From Nonomuraea cypriaca (lineage in GTDB: Bacteria; Actinomycetota; Actinomycetes; Streptosporangiales; Streptosporangiaceae): 64,000 bases of DNA. This document shows, piece by piece, positions 7,755 through 16,387 of the stretch. Made by a program: the position numbers and the translations under genes. The notes beneath the pieces were generated by a model. It had not been told where the DNA came from. It worked only from the letters and a program-made list of their open reading frames with translations, and did not search any database. Position 1 is the first letter of the stretch. The number at the start of each line of letters is the position of its first letter. The DNA is taken from contig NZ_JADOGI010000001.1 in the NCBI RefSeq assembly GCF_015645445.1, positions 1-64,000 of the forward strand, written 5' to 3'.

Positions 7755-8477
7755 ATGGCAGACGTGCGGACGGTGGCGATGGTCACCGGAGCGAACAAAG
7801 GGCTGGGCCGGGAGACGGTACGCCGCCTGGCCGGCAGAGGATGGCGGGTCTTCCTGACCGCCCGGGACAGGGAACGTGGCATGCGGGCGGTGGACACGCT
7901 GGCAGGGGAGGGGCTCGACGTCGAGTTCGTCGAGATCGACGTCACCTCGGAGGAGTCCGTGCCCGCAGCCGTGAAGGCCGTGGCCGGGCGGGTGGATCAT
8001 CTGGATGTGCTGGTGAACAACGCCGGAGTCGGCGGCCCGTTGGTGGATCCGGCCGACATGGACGTCGACACGCTACGGGAGTTGTACGAGGTCAACGTGT
8101 TCGGTCCGGTGCGGGTCACGCACGCGTGCCTGCCGTTGCTCCGGAAGTCCGTACAGCCTCGCATCGTCATGGTGTCCAGCGCTCTCGCCTCGCTGACACA
8201 CGCCGGCGACCCCGCCCGCCCCGAGTCCGGCTTCCTGAGCCTGGGCTACGCCTCGTCGAAAACGGCGCTCAACATGATCGTGTCGCAGTACGCCCGAGCG
8301 CTGCCCGCCTTCAAGGTCAACGCCGTGGATCCGGGCTTCCCCGCCACCGACATGAACCAGCACACCGGCATCCACACCCTCGCCGAGGGCACCGACGCGA
8401 TCGTCCGGCTGGCCTCACTGGACTCGGACGGACCGACCGGGGGGTTCTTCGACAGTAACGGTCCCGTCCCTTGGTAG
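7755..8477 (+). CDS. Short-chain dehydrogenase/reductase
   Basis: A 240-residue classical SDR. The NAD(P) loop TGANKGLG is near the N-terminus, NNAG follows strand 4, the catalytic Ser is in MVSSALA and the catalytic pair is YASSK. The N/K in the cofactor loop and an Arg soon after suggest NADP(H), as in carbonyl-reductase-like SDRs. It starts with ATG 102 bp from the divergent XRE regulator. The next gene follows after 5 nt, so the two form an operon. The substrate is unknown. Confidence 0.9.
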   Translation: MADVRTVAMVTGANKGLGRETVRRLAGRGWRVFLTARDRERGMRAVDTLAGEGLDVEFVEIDVTSEESVPAAVKAVAGRVDHLDVLVNNAGVGGPLVDPADMDVDTLRELYEVNVFGPVRVTHACLPLLRKSVQPRIVMVSSALASLTHAGDPARPESGFLSLGYASSKTALNMIVSQYARALPAFKVNAVDPGFPATDMNQHTGIHTLAEGTDAIVRLASLDSDGPTGGFFDSNGPVPW

Positions 8478-8482
8478 GAGCG

Positions 8483-8893
8483 ATGAAAATGACAAAGATT
8501 CTGACGATCGGGCTGCATCCGGGCGCGATCGACTACAGCCGGCATCCCGGCCTTGACGAGGCGACGATCGCCGCACGGATCGAGCAGGGCCATGCGGCCG
8601 TCCGGGCGGCGGGCTTCGACGCCGTTCAGTGCCTGGTCGGCGCCGATCCGGACACCGCCGAGAAGACGGTCCGTGAACGGCTGTCAGAAGGACCCTTCGT
8701 GGTGGCCATGATCGGAGGCGGTGTGCGGACGGCGTCCGAGCACACTCTCCTGTTCGAACGGCTGATCAACGTGCTGGTCGCGACGACACCCGGGATCCGG
8801 TTCTGTTTCAACACCACTCCTGAGACGACGATCGATGCCATCCGCCGTTGGATACAGCCGTCGCCGGGTGAAGTGACCGGGGACCGAGACTAG
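8483..8893 (+). CDS. Conserved hypothetical protein downstream of SDR
   Basis: A 136-residue protein starting at ATG 8483 behind TAGGAG. No cofactor motif is visible. It looks like a small alpha/beta fold: a first strand ILTIGLHP, a helix, then FDAVQCLVG and PFVVAMIGGGVR followed by a helical stretch. This resembles a response-regulator-sized Rossmann-like protein, but I recognise no specific family. It is probably co-transcribed with the SDR and its regulator. Confidence 0.65.
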   Translation: MKMTKILTIGLHPGAIDYSRHPGLDEATIAARIEQGHAAVRAAGFDAVQCLVGADPDTAEKTVRERLSEGPFVVAMIGGGVRTASEHTLLFERLINVLVATTPGIRFCFNTTPETTIDAIRRWIQPSPGEVTGDRD

Positions 8894-8906
8894 GGACGTC
8901 ACGGAT

Positions 8907-8936
8907 GCGAGTGGGGGTGTGCCGGACGACACTCGC
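8907..8936. promoter_or_regulatory. Inverted repeat before the aldehyde oxidoreductase operon
   Basis: The 7-bp arms GCGAGTG and CACTCGC flank a 16-nt loop. It lies 14 bp after the stop of the hypothetical gene and 35 bp before the first molybdoenzyme gene. It could be a terminator without a T tract or an operator; the sequence does not decide. Confidence 0.35.
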
Positions 8937-8971
8937 AGGAGTTCTGACCAAGAGCTCGGAAGCGAGACGGC

Positions 8972-9481
8972 ATGACCACAACGGACAGCGCGGCACACCC
9001 CTACGACGAGGCGGTCCCGCACGTGGAGGTCACGCTCCACGTCAACGGCGCCCCACACCGACTGCGGCTCGACGCCCGTGTCACCTTGCTGGACGCCCTG
9101 CGCGACCACCTGGCGCTCACCGGGGCGAAGAAGGGATGCGACCAGGGCGCCTGCGGCGCGTGCACCGTGTTGGTGGACGGCAAACGCGTGGTGTCGTGCC
9201 TGGTGCTCGCCGCGCAGTGTGAGGGCCGCGAGGTCACGACCGTCGAGTCGTTGTCCGAGGGAGGGACGCCGCACCCCGTGCAGGCGGCCTTTGCCAGGCA
9301 CGACGCGTTCCAGTGCGGCTACTGTACGCCGGGGCAGATCATGTCGGCGGTGGCGTTGCTGGCCGAGGGCCGGGCGGGCTCGGATGAGGACATCTGCGAG
9401 TTCATGAGCGGCAACATCTGCCGCTGCGGCGCCTATCCGAACATTCGGAAGGCGATCCGCGAAGTGGCGGCGGAGGGCTGA
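8972..9481 (+). CDS. paoA: Aldehyde oxidoreductase 2Fe-2S subunit (PaoA/YagT-like)
   Basis: A 169-residue protein of the xanthine oxidase family small subunit. It has a plant-ferredoxin-like 2Fe-2S motif (GCDQGACGACTVL plus a later Cys) in the N-terminal half and the second helical 2Fe-2S motif (CGYCTPGQ, then NICRCGAYPNI) in the C-terminal half. It passes electrons from the molybdenum site to the FAD subunit. The next genes encode the FAD and molybdenum subunits with spacings of 3 nt and an ATGA overlap. Unlike E. coli PaoA, no Tat signal is visible, so this enzyme is probably cytoplasmic. Confidence 0.92.
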   Translation: MTTTDSAAHPYDEAVPHVEVTLHVNGAPHRLRLDARVTLLDALRDHLALTGAKKGCDQGACGACTVLVDGKRVVSCLVLAAQCEGREVTTVESLSEGGTPHPVQAAFARHDAFQCGYCTPGQIMSAVALLAEGRAGSDEDICEFMSGNICRCGAYPNIRKAIREVAAEG

Positions 9482-9484
9482 GGG

Positions 9485-10474
9485 ATGCGTCCATTCGAAT
9501 ACGTCCGGGCTGTCGACGCCGGGCAGGCCGTGGCCCTGGTCAGCGCCGACCCGGACACCTCCTATCTCGCGGGCGGCACCACGCAGTTGGACCTGATGAA
9601 GGACGGCGTGCTGGGCCCCGCCCGGCTCGTCGACATCACCCGGCTCCCGCTGGGCGGCATCACGCACACCGGCTCGGCGATCCGCGTCGGCGCGCTGACC
9701 ACGATGGAGGAACTCGCCGCCGATCCCGTCGTGGCCGCGCGCCTGCCCTTCGTACGGGAGGCGCTCCTGCTCGGAGCCTCCACCCAGTTGCGTAACCTGG
9801 CCACCATCGGCGGCAACCTGCTGCAACGGGCCCGGTGCCGGTACTTCAGGGACCCCACCGTCGCCGCGTGCAACAAGCGAGAGCCCGGATCCGGATGCGC
9901 CGCCATCACCGGTGCTGCCCGGATGCACGCCATCCTGGGCACCAGCGACCACTGCATCGCCCTGCACGCCTCCGACGTCGTCGTCCCGCTGACCGCTCTG
10001 GACGCGGTCGTCCATGTTCAGGGCGTGGAAGGCCAACGCAGCATCCCGCTGACCGGGTTCTACCTCCCGCCGGGCGACACCCCGCACATCGAGAACGTGT
10101 TGCAGCGGGGCGAACTGATCACCGCGATCGAGGTGCCGCTGCTCCCGGAAGCGGCGCGGTCGCACTACCTGAAGGTCCGTGACCGCGTGTCGTACGAGTT
10201 CGCGCTGACCTCGGCCGGCGTGGCCCTGGAGGTGGAGGACGGCGTCGTCCGGCAGGCCCGGGTGGCGCTGGGCGGTGTCGGCACGATCCCCTGGCGGGCG
10301 TGGGCCGCCGAGGACGTCCTGCGCGGGGCGCCCGCGGGCCGGGGCGCCTTCCGCGCCGCTGCGGACGCCGCCCTGGCGGGAGCCAGGACGCTGCCGGGCA
10401 CGGCGTTCAAGGTGGAGCTGGCCAGACGCACCCTGATCCGTACGCTGGAGACCGCCGCGGGAGCCGCATCATGA
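9485..10474 (+). CDS. paoB: Aldehyde oxidoreductase FAD subunit with 4Fe-4S insert (PaoB/YagS-like)
   Basis: A 329-residue FAD-binding protein of the CO dehydrogenase medium-subunit family. It has the FAD loops LAGGTTQLD and ATIGGNLLQR. Right after the second loop is the Cys-rich insert RCRYFRD...CNKREPGSGCAA, followed by the MHAILGTS segment. In E. coli PaoB this insert binds an extra 4Fe-4S cluster, so the same is likely here. The stop overlaps the start of the molybdenum subunit gene. Confidence 0.92.
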   Translation: MRPFEYVRAVDAGQAVALVSADPDTSYLAGGTTQLDLMKDGVLGPARLVDITRLPLGGITHTGSAIRVGALTTMEELAADPVVAARLPFVREALLLGASTQLRNLATIGGNLLQRARCRYFRDPTVAACNKREPGSGCAAITGAARMHAILGTSDHCIALHASDVVVPLTALDAVVHVQGVEGQRSIPLTGFYLPPGDTPHIENVLQRGELITAIEVPLLPEAARSHYLKVRDRVSYEFALTSAGVALEVEDGVVRQARVALGGVGTIPWRAWAAEDVLRGAPAGRGAFRAAADAALAGARTLPGTAFKVELARRTLIRTLETAAGAAS

Positions 10475-12678
10475 CCACGGAAACGCTGCCGATCGTGGGG
10501 GCGGGGCTGGACCGCGTGGACGCCCCCGCGAAGGTGACCGGCACGGCGCACTACCCCAACGACTTCGACTACCCCGGCATGACGCACGCCGCCCTGGTAC
10601 GCAGCACCGTCGCCGCCGGGCGGATCCTCGCCATCGACACCGCGCAGGCCGAGGCCGCCCCGGGGGTGCTGACCGTCATCACGCACCTGACCGCGCCGAA
10701 GCTGGACCGCGGGCCGATGACCCTGCTGGGCGGGTCCCCGCCGGCCCCGCTGCAGGACGACCGGATCCTGCACCACGGTCAGCACGTCGCCATCGTGGTG
10801 GCCGCCACCGCGGAGCAGGCCAGGCACGCCGCCTCGCTCGTCCAGGTCGAGTACGACCGCGCCAAGGCCGTGCTCGACCTCGACGACCCGCGGGCGGAGA
10901 TCATCACCAACCCGTGGAACCTGGACACCGAGCGCGGCGACGTGGCCGCCGGGTTCGCGACCGCCGCCGTCGTGGTCGAGGGCACCTACACCACCCCCGA
11001 CAACACCAACAACCCGCTCGGCCTGATGGCGACGATCGCCATGTGGAACGGCGACTCGCTCACGGTGCACGACTCCACCCAGTGGCCGCGCAACGTCCGT
11101 ACCACCCTCGCGGCCGTCTTCAAGGTCCCCGAGAGCGGCATCAGGGTCCTCGCCCCCTACGTCGGCGGCGGTTTCGGCGCCGGGCTGCGCGTGTGGCAGC
11201 ACGTCATCCTGACCGTGCTGGCCGCCCGCGCGACCGCTCGACCGGTGAAGCTCGTGCTCACCAGGCCCGAGATGTTCACCTCGGTGGGCCATCGGCCGAA
11301 CAGCGTCCAGCACATCAGGATCGGGGCCACGTCCGCCGGCGACCTCGTCGCCATCGAACACGACGGCACCTCGTCGGTGGCGATGCAGGACGACGACTAC
11401 GAACCGGTCTCCCTCTGCTCGGCCGTCTCCTACGCCTGCCCCAACGTCAGGACCCGCGACCGGCAGGTACGGCTGAACATCCCCTGTCCGGGGTCCATGC
11501 GGGCACCCGCGGAGGGGCAGGGCAACTTCGTCCTGGAGACGGCCATCGACGAGGTCGCCCACGCCCTCGGCATGGACCCGCTCGACTTCCGCCTGCGCAA
11601 TCACGCGGCCGTGCACCCGCTGTCCGGCCTGCCCTGGTCGAGCAACGCGCTGCTGGCGTGCTACACGCTGGGGGCCGAGCGGTTCGGCTGGTCGCGGCGC
11701 ACCCCCGAGCCGGGGAGCATGCGCGAAGGACGCTGGCTGGTCGGCTACGGCCTGGCCGGCGCCGCCTATCCCGCCTACCAGGTGCCGTGCCAGGCCCGCG
11801 CCTCGGTGCACCGCGACGGGTCGGCGTTCGTCCGCAGCGCGGCCACCGACATCGGCACCGGCACCTACACGGTCATGACCCAGCTGGCGGCCGAACTCCT
11901 GGGCCTGGACACCTCACGGGTGCGCTTCGACCTCGGCGACTCCGACATGCCGTACGCGCCGCAGGCCGGCGGGTCGGGTCTCACCGGAGCGCTCGGCAAC
12001 GCCGTGCACGCCGCCTGCCGGCGTCTCCTGCGCGAGTTCCTCGACCTGGTCCGCGACGACCCGGACTCACCGCTGCGCGGGGCCGGACTCGACGACGTCA
12101 CGGTCAGCGGAGGGCGCATCCACCGCACCGGCGCGCCCGATCAGGGCGAGTCCTACACCGACATCCTGGCCAGGCACGGTCTGGAGGAGCTGGGCGCCGA
12201 CGGCCGGAGCACCCCACCCCAGGCCGAGGAGCTGGGAATGGCCGTCGCTGGCGCGTTCGGAGCCAAGTTCGTCGAGGTCCGCATCGACCCCGATCTGGGG
12301 CTGCTGCGGGTGACCCGGGTGGTCTCGGCGATCGACGGCGGCCGCATACTCAACGAGAAGACGGCCACCAGCCAGATCGTCGGCGGCACGGTCGGCGGCA
12401 TCGGCCAGGCGATGTTCGAAGACACCATCTCCGACAAGGAGACCGGCCGCATCGCCAACGCGACGTTCGGCGACTACCTGGTACCCGTCAACGCCGACAT
12501 CCCCGACATGGACGTGATCTTCGTCGGCGGGCCCGACCGGGCCACTGCGATCGGCACCAAGGGAGTCGGCGAGGTCGGCCTGGTCGGGGTGGCGGCGGCC
12601 ATCGCCAACGCCGTCCACCACGCCACGGGCCGGCGCATGCGCTCCCTGCCGATCACCATCGATCAGCTGACGCTCTGA
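10471..12678 (+). CDS. paoC: Aldehyde oxidoreductase molybdopterin-binding subunit (PaoC/YagR-like)
   Basis: A 735-residue protein of the xanthine oxidase large-subunit family, starting with the ATG that overlaps the FAD subunit stop. It has the two-part layout: an N-terminal ab-hammerhead domain (VDAPAKVTGTAHY) and C-terminal molybdopterin domains with GGGFG, the QGxGxxT-like stretch TDIGTGTYT, and the closing GTKGVGEVGLVG, which holds the catalytic Glu. It oxidises aldehydes to acids with water as oxygen source. No XdhC/PaoD-type insertion chaperone is nearby, so maturation must come from elsewhere. Confidence 0.92.
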   Translation: MTTETLPIVGAGLDRVDAPAKVTGTAHYPNDFDYPGMTHAALVRSTVAAGRILAIDTAQAEAAPGVLTVITHLTAPKLDRGPMTLLGGSPPAPLQDDRILHHGQHVAIVVAATAEQARHAASLVQVEYDRAKAVLDLDDPRAEIITNPWNLDTERGDVAAGFATAAVVVEGTYTTPDNTNNPLGLMATIAMWNGDSLTVHDSTQWPRNVRTTLAAVFKVPESGIRVLAPYVGGGFGAGLRVWQHVILTVLAARATARPVKLVLTRPEMFTSVGHRPNSVQHIRIGATSAGDLVAIEHDGTSSVAMQDDDYEPVSLCSAVSYACPNVRTRDRQVRLNIPCPGSMRAPAEGQGNFVLETAIDEVAHALGMDPLDFRLRNHAAVHPLSGLPWSSNALLACYTLGAERFGWSRRTPEPGSMREGRWLVGYGLAGAAYPAYQVPCQARASVHRDGSAFVRSAATDIGTGTYTVMTQLAAELLGLDTSRVRFDLGDSDMPYAPQAGGSGLTGALGNAVHAACRRLLREFLDLVRDDPDSPLRGAGLDDVTVSGGRIHRTGAPDQGESYTDILARHGLEELGADGRSTPPQAEELGMAVAGAFGAKFVEVRIDPDLGLLRVTRVVSAIDGGRILNEKTATSQIVGGTVGGIGQAMFEDTISDKETGRIANATFGDYLVPVNADIPDMDVIFVGGPDRATAIGTKGVGEVGLVGVAAAIANAVHHATGRRMRSLPITIDQLTL

Positions 12679-12748
12679 ATATGCTAGCTTTATCCATGTC
12701 GCTTCGATTTTAGAAGTAAATAGCCTAGCTGAGCGACCGTGAAGGAGC

Positions 12749-13648
12749 ATGATGAAGATCGGATTCACGCTGCCGCAGACCGGAGCGGTCGCCTGGCAGG
12801 CCCCCCAGGTCGCGAGGTACGCCCGTGAGGCGGAAAGGCTGGGAGCCGACAGCCTGTGGGTGATCGACCGGCTGCTGTCCCCGGTCGACCCCAAGGTCGG
12901 CTACAGCGGCGGTGACACGTTCCCCGAGGAGTTCCGTGCCATCCTCGATCCGTTCGTCCTGCTGGCCGTGGCCGCCACCGCGACCGAACGGGTGACGATC
13001 GGCAGCAACATCCTGAACACGCCGTGGTATCCGCCCGCGGTCCTCGCCCGGACCCTCACCACGCTCGACGTGCTCAGCGGCGGCAGGCTCGTCCCCGGGC
13101 TCGGGGCCGGGTGGTCGCCCGAGGAGTTCGAGGCCGTGGGAGTGCCGATGAACGAGCGCGGGGCGCGGTTCGACGAGACCCTCGACGCGCTCGACCAGCT
13201 GTGGACCGCCGACCCCGCCGAATACCACGGGAAGCACTGGCAGGTGCCCGCCACCCACTCCGCGTTGAAGCCCGTCCGGCGGCCCCCCGTCTACCTCGCC
13301 GGGTTCGCACCCGCCGCCATGCGGCGGGTGGCCCGTCGTGCCGACGGATGGCTGCCCGCGGTCGTCCTGCCGGCGATGACCGACCTCGACGCCGCGGTGA
13401 ACCAGCCGCTGGCCGCGATCCGGGGCATGGCCGCCGAGGCCGGGCGGGACCCCGGATCGCTGGACGTGATCCTGCGCATCTACCCCACGGTACGCAGCGA
13501 GTCCGTCGTTGACGACGTCGCGAAGGTCATCAAGCGGGTCCAGGACGAGACCGACGTGCGGCACGTGCTCGTCGACCTGATGTACCAGGCGGATGACGTC
13601 GACCAGCTGCTTGAGCAGGTCGACGGGATCCTGTCGGCGGCCAAGTAG
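12749..13648 (+). CDS. LLM-class F420-dependent oxidoreductase
   Basis: A 299-residue TIM-barrel protein of the luciferase-like monooxygenase superfamily. It has the family start (IGFTLPQTG), the conserved SLWVIDRL after the first barrel turns, and GRLVPGLGAGWSPEEFEAVG. Actinobacterial members of this type mostly use F420 rather than FMN. An AAGGAG stretch sits just before tandem ATG codons (12749/12752). The 70-bp gap after paoC is AT-rich, so it may have its own promoter. Its stop lies 12 bp from the convergent discoidin gene, inside a short tandem duplication. Confidence 0.88.
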   Translation: MMKIGFTLPQTGAVAWQAPQVARYAREAERLGADSLWVIDRLLSPVDPKVGYSGGDTFPEEFRAILDPFVLLAVAATATERVTIGSNILNTPWYPPAVLARTLTTLDVLSGGRLVPGLGAGWSPEEFEAVGVPMNERGARFDETLDALDQLWTADPAEYHGKHWQVPATHSALKPVRRPPVYLAGFAPAAMRRVARRADGWLPAVVLPAMTDLDAAVNQPLAAIRGMAAEAGRDPGSLDVILRIYPTVRSESVVDDVAKVIKRVQDETDVRHVLVDLMYQADDVDQLLEQVDGILSAAK

Positions 13649-13663
13649 TCAGCCAAGTAGTCA
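13640..13663. repeat. 12-bp perfect tandem duplication across a stop codon
   Basis: GCCAAGTAGTCA occurs twice in a row. The first copy holds the TAG stop of the LLM gene; the second supplies the TGA stop of the convergent discoidin gene on the other strand. Confidence 0.95.
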
Positions 13664-14929
13664 GTACGAGGAGTACATCGTCACCTCGTCGATGGACCAC
13701 CACTGGACGGCGGTGCCCGTCTGGGTGATTCTCACGAATCGGGCGGTCTGCGGGGTGACGGCGATCGGCCGCTTCCAGCCGAAGCCGATTCCGGTGGCGG
13801 CCGTCGTCCAGGTGCCGCCATCGGTGGAGAGCTCCAGCCGGAAGCCGCGCGGGTAGTCCTGGTCGGCGGTCGCCGGCGTCTGCACGGTCACCTGGGCGAT
13901 CGTCCGCGGGGTGCCGAGGTCGATCTGGTACCACTGGCCCGGGGTCTGGGCCGCGCCGGTGTTCCAGCGGGTGGCGGCGTTGCGGCCGCTCGCGGCCGGG
14001 AAGCTGATGTTCGTGGCCTTGTACGTCCCCGCGCCGGCGGCCACCTGCGTCCACGCCGATCCGTCGTCGGACAACTGGACGGTGTAGCCGCGGGGATAGT
14101 CGTTCGGGGAGTTCGAGGTCTCGTCCACATGCCTGTCCGTGTCGAGTGAGACGTTGTTGATCGTCATCCGCGCGCCCAGGTCGAGCTGGACCCACTGGCC
14201 GGGCACCTGACCGGCGCCGGTGGTCCATCGGGTGCCGAGGTCGCCGTCGATGACGGCGGAGGCCGTGCCGCCCGGCGCCGACGCCGTCCACTGCGTGCGA
14301 TCGAACGACCCCGCGCCGTTGAACACGTTGACCTCGCCGACCGACCACCAGACTCCGGCGGCGCTGCCGGTCTGCCTGACGCGGACGTACCGGGCGGTCA
14401 CCGGGCTGAAGCCGGCGGTCGTGACCGTTCCGGTGCCGCTCCCCGCGCCGGTGAACACGGTCGTCCACGCCGAGTCGTCGGTGGAGACGTCGACCTTGAA
14501 GCCGCGGGGGAAGTCCCCCGCGAACTCGGTGTGGTTGACGGCGACCCGGTCGAAGCGCGACATGGCGCCCAGGTCCAGCCGCAGCCACTCGCCGCCGTTC
14601 ATGGGGACGCTCGTGGTCCAGCGGGTGGCGTCGTCGCCGTCGAGGGCGAGCGCGGCGTCGCCCGCCGAGGCGGTGGCCGTCCAGCCGGTCCTGTCGAGCG
14701 CGAACTCCCCAAGAGGTGACATCCAGTCCTCCTGCGTGAGCCACCCGCCGAGGTTGGTGCCCCGCAGGTTGATCGTCGCTCCCGCGCCGGAGTCCTTCTT
14801 CAGTACGGATCCGCTGACCTTGAGGAAGTCGGCGGTGCCGAGAGCGGCGGCCGCGGGTTGGGCCGTCGCCACCAGGGTCGCGGCACTGATCACCATCGTT
14901 AAGGCGGCGGCGGGCCATCGGCGGTTCAT
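13661..14929 (-). CDS. Secreted discoidin (F5/8 type C) protein with truncated GH5 N-terminus
   Basis: A 422-residue exported protein. The ATG at 14929 follows a perfect AGGAGG with 5-nt spacing and starts a Sec signal peptide (hydrophobic core to about residue 28, AAA cleavage region). Residues 35-75 (INLRGTNLGGWLTQEDWMSP) match the beginning of GH5 exo-1,3-glucanases, but the catalytic part with its two Glu never appears. Instead there are discoidin modules at about 75-200, 205-300 and 300-422; the junction of the second and third looks shortened. Discoidin domains bind carbohydrates. It diverges from the sugar ABC operon, so it probably helps capture a beta-glucan outside the cell. It could be a functional lectin or a decayed enzyme. 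Confidence 0.75.
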   Translation of the reverse strand: MNRRWPAAALTMVISAATLVATAQPAAAALGTADFLKVSGSVLKKDSGAGATINLRGTNLGGWLTQEDWMSPLGEFALDRTGWTATASAGDAALALDGDDATRWTTSVPMNGGEWLRLDLGAMSRFDRVAVNHTEFAGDFPRGFKVDVSTDDSAWTTVFTGAGSGTGTVTTAGFSPVTARYVRVRQTGSAAGVWWSVGEVNVFNGAGSFDRTQWTASAPGGTASAVIDGDLGTRWTTGAGQVPGQWVQLDLGARMTINNVSLDTDRHVDETSNSPNDYPRGYTVQLSDDGSAWTQVAAGAGTYKATNISFPAASGRNAATRWNTGAAQTPGQWYQIDLGTPRTIAQVTVQTPATADQDYPRGFRLELSTDGGTWTTAATGIGFGWKRPIAVTPQTARFVRITQTGTAVQWWSIDEVTMYSSY

Positions 14930-14947
14930 CTTGACCTCCTCGAACAT

Positions 14948-15146
14948 CGACAGTTGCGATGTTCCGTCCTCGGGGGTTACTTTGTCTACGGCTTAGGCTA
15001 AGTCAATTAGAAATCACTGGGCGGATCACTGGGAGGTGTCATGGGAGGGAAACCCGGGACGAAGGGCTGTCCGTACACGGTGTCGCCGCGCACGGAAACG
15101 TTCATGGCCTGGACTCCTCTCCCGCGGCCTGAGAGGGACCACCCAG
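14948..15146. promoter_or_regulatory. Divergent control region of the glucan locus
   Basis: This gap separates the discoidin gene from the sugar-binding lipoprotein gene. It holds a perfect palindrome CTTAGGCTAAG (14992-15002) embedded in an AT-rich patch, and on the minus strand TTGACT overlaps that palindrome as a -35-like box. The operon's own ROK regulator is the natural candidate to bind here. From 15040 to 15146 there is only an open frame without coding character. Confidence 0.5.
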
Positions 15147-16361
15147 ATGAGAAGACTCGTCATCGCGTGCTTATTCGCGCTCGCCGCCTGCGCCGGCCCG
15201 GCGCCGGCCGCCGACAAGGAACTGACCGTCTGGATCATGGGCGACAGCTCCGCCCGTTTCCAGCGACTCGTCGAGCCGTTCACCGACCGGACCGGCATCA
15301 GGGTCGACACGGTCGCGATCCCATGGGACTCCGTCGACCAGAAGTTCACCACTGCCGTGGCCTCGGGCAACGGCCCCGACATTCTCCAGATCGGCCTGTC
15401 GAAGCTGCGCACCTTCACCGACTCCGGGGCCCTGCTCGAACTCGACGACCAGACGTTGAAGGACCACCCCGGCCTCGCCTCGGCCGGCTTCGTCGACGGC
15501 ATCGCCGAACACTCCACCCCGGCGAGCGGCGCACCGGTGAGCGTCCCGTGGGTCAGCGACACCCGCGTGCTGTTCTATCGGAGCGACATCCTCGCCGCTC
15601 AGGGCATCACCAAGCCGCCGGTGACCTGGGACGAGCTCCGCGCCTACGCCAAGATCCTGGCCGCCCGAGGCGAAGGCCAGTACGGATTCCACCTCCCGCA
15701 GTGGGACAACGCGCTGCCCGTCATCATGACCTGGACCCAGGGCGGCACGATCGTCGACGACAGCGGCCAGGTCGACTTCGACACCCCCGCGTTCCACCAG
15801 GTCGTCGACATCTACACCGGCCTGTACGCCGACAAGAGCGTGCCGCCCAACGCCGACTTCGACCAGGTCCAGGGCTTCGTCTCCGGCGCCACCCCCATGC
15901 TGGTCTCCGGCCCCTACCTGGCCGGTGCGCTCACCTCGGCGGCGCCGCAACTCAACGGCAAGTGGTCGATCGCCCCGATCCCGGGCGACGCCACGCACAC
16001 CTCTCTGCTGGCCGGCTCGAACCTCGGCGTGTGGGGCAGTAGCGACAACCCGGACGGTGCCCTGCGACTCCTCGACTACCTCTCCCAGCCACGGACACAG
16101 CTGACCTGGTACCAGCTCGACGGCCAGCTCCCGGTGACGAAGGCCGCGCTCAGCGATCCGAAGCTCACCTCCGACCCGCTCGTCTCGACGTACGCCAAGC
16201 AACTGAGCGACGCCAGACCCCTCCCGCCGGTGCCCGACTGGGACGGCGAGACAGGAAAGGCACTCCTCGACACCCTGAACTCCATCGTCCTGACCGGCGC
16301 GAACCGCGAAACCGCTCTCCAGAGCCTGTACGCGGCCACCAAGGGCACGTCCGTCAACTGA
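15147..16361 (+). CDS. Sugar ABC transporter substrate-binding lipoprotein
   Basis: A 404-residue extracellular family 1 solute-binding protein. The N-terminus is a lipoprotein signal with lipobox LAAC and acylated Cys15. The mature part begins ELTVWIMGDSS and continues with the usual family features (GNGPDILQIG, PPVTWDEL, FVSGATPMLVSGPY, YLSQPRTQLTWY). It would hand oligosaccharide to the two permeases encoded directly downstream. No ATPase gene is in the locus, as usual for actinobacteria that share a MsiK-type ATPase. Confidence 0.92.
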   Translation: MRRLVIACLFALAACAGPAPAADKELTVWIMGDSSARFQRLVEPFTDRTGIRVDTVAIPWDSVDQKFTTAVASGNGPDILQIGLSKLRTFTDSGALLELDDQTLKDHPGLASAGFVDGIAEHSTPASGAPVSVPWVSDTRVLFYRSDILAAQGITKPPVTWDELRAYAKILAARGEGQYGFHLPQWDNALPVIMTWTQGGTIVDDSGQVDFDTPAFHQVVDIYTGLYADKSVPPNADFDQVQGFVSGATPMLVSGPYLAGALTSAAPQLNGKWSIAPIPGDATHTSLLAGSNLGVWGSSDNPDGALRLLDYLSQPRTQLTWYQLDGQLPVTKAALSDPKLTSDPLVSTYAKQLSDARPLPPVPDWDGETGKALLDTLNSIVLTGANRETALQSLYAATKGTSVN

Positions 16362-16387
16362 CCAGCGAACCGCGCGGAGGAGCCGCT

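Noticed and set aside
15040..15146. Possible leader peptide or riboswitch before the sugar-binding lipoprotein
   Set aside because: No known riboswitch core and no conserved small gene seen; only a GC-rich open frame without coding character.
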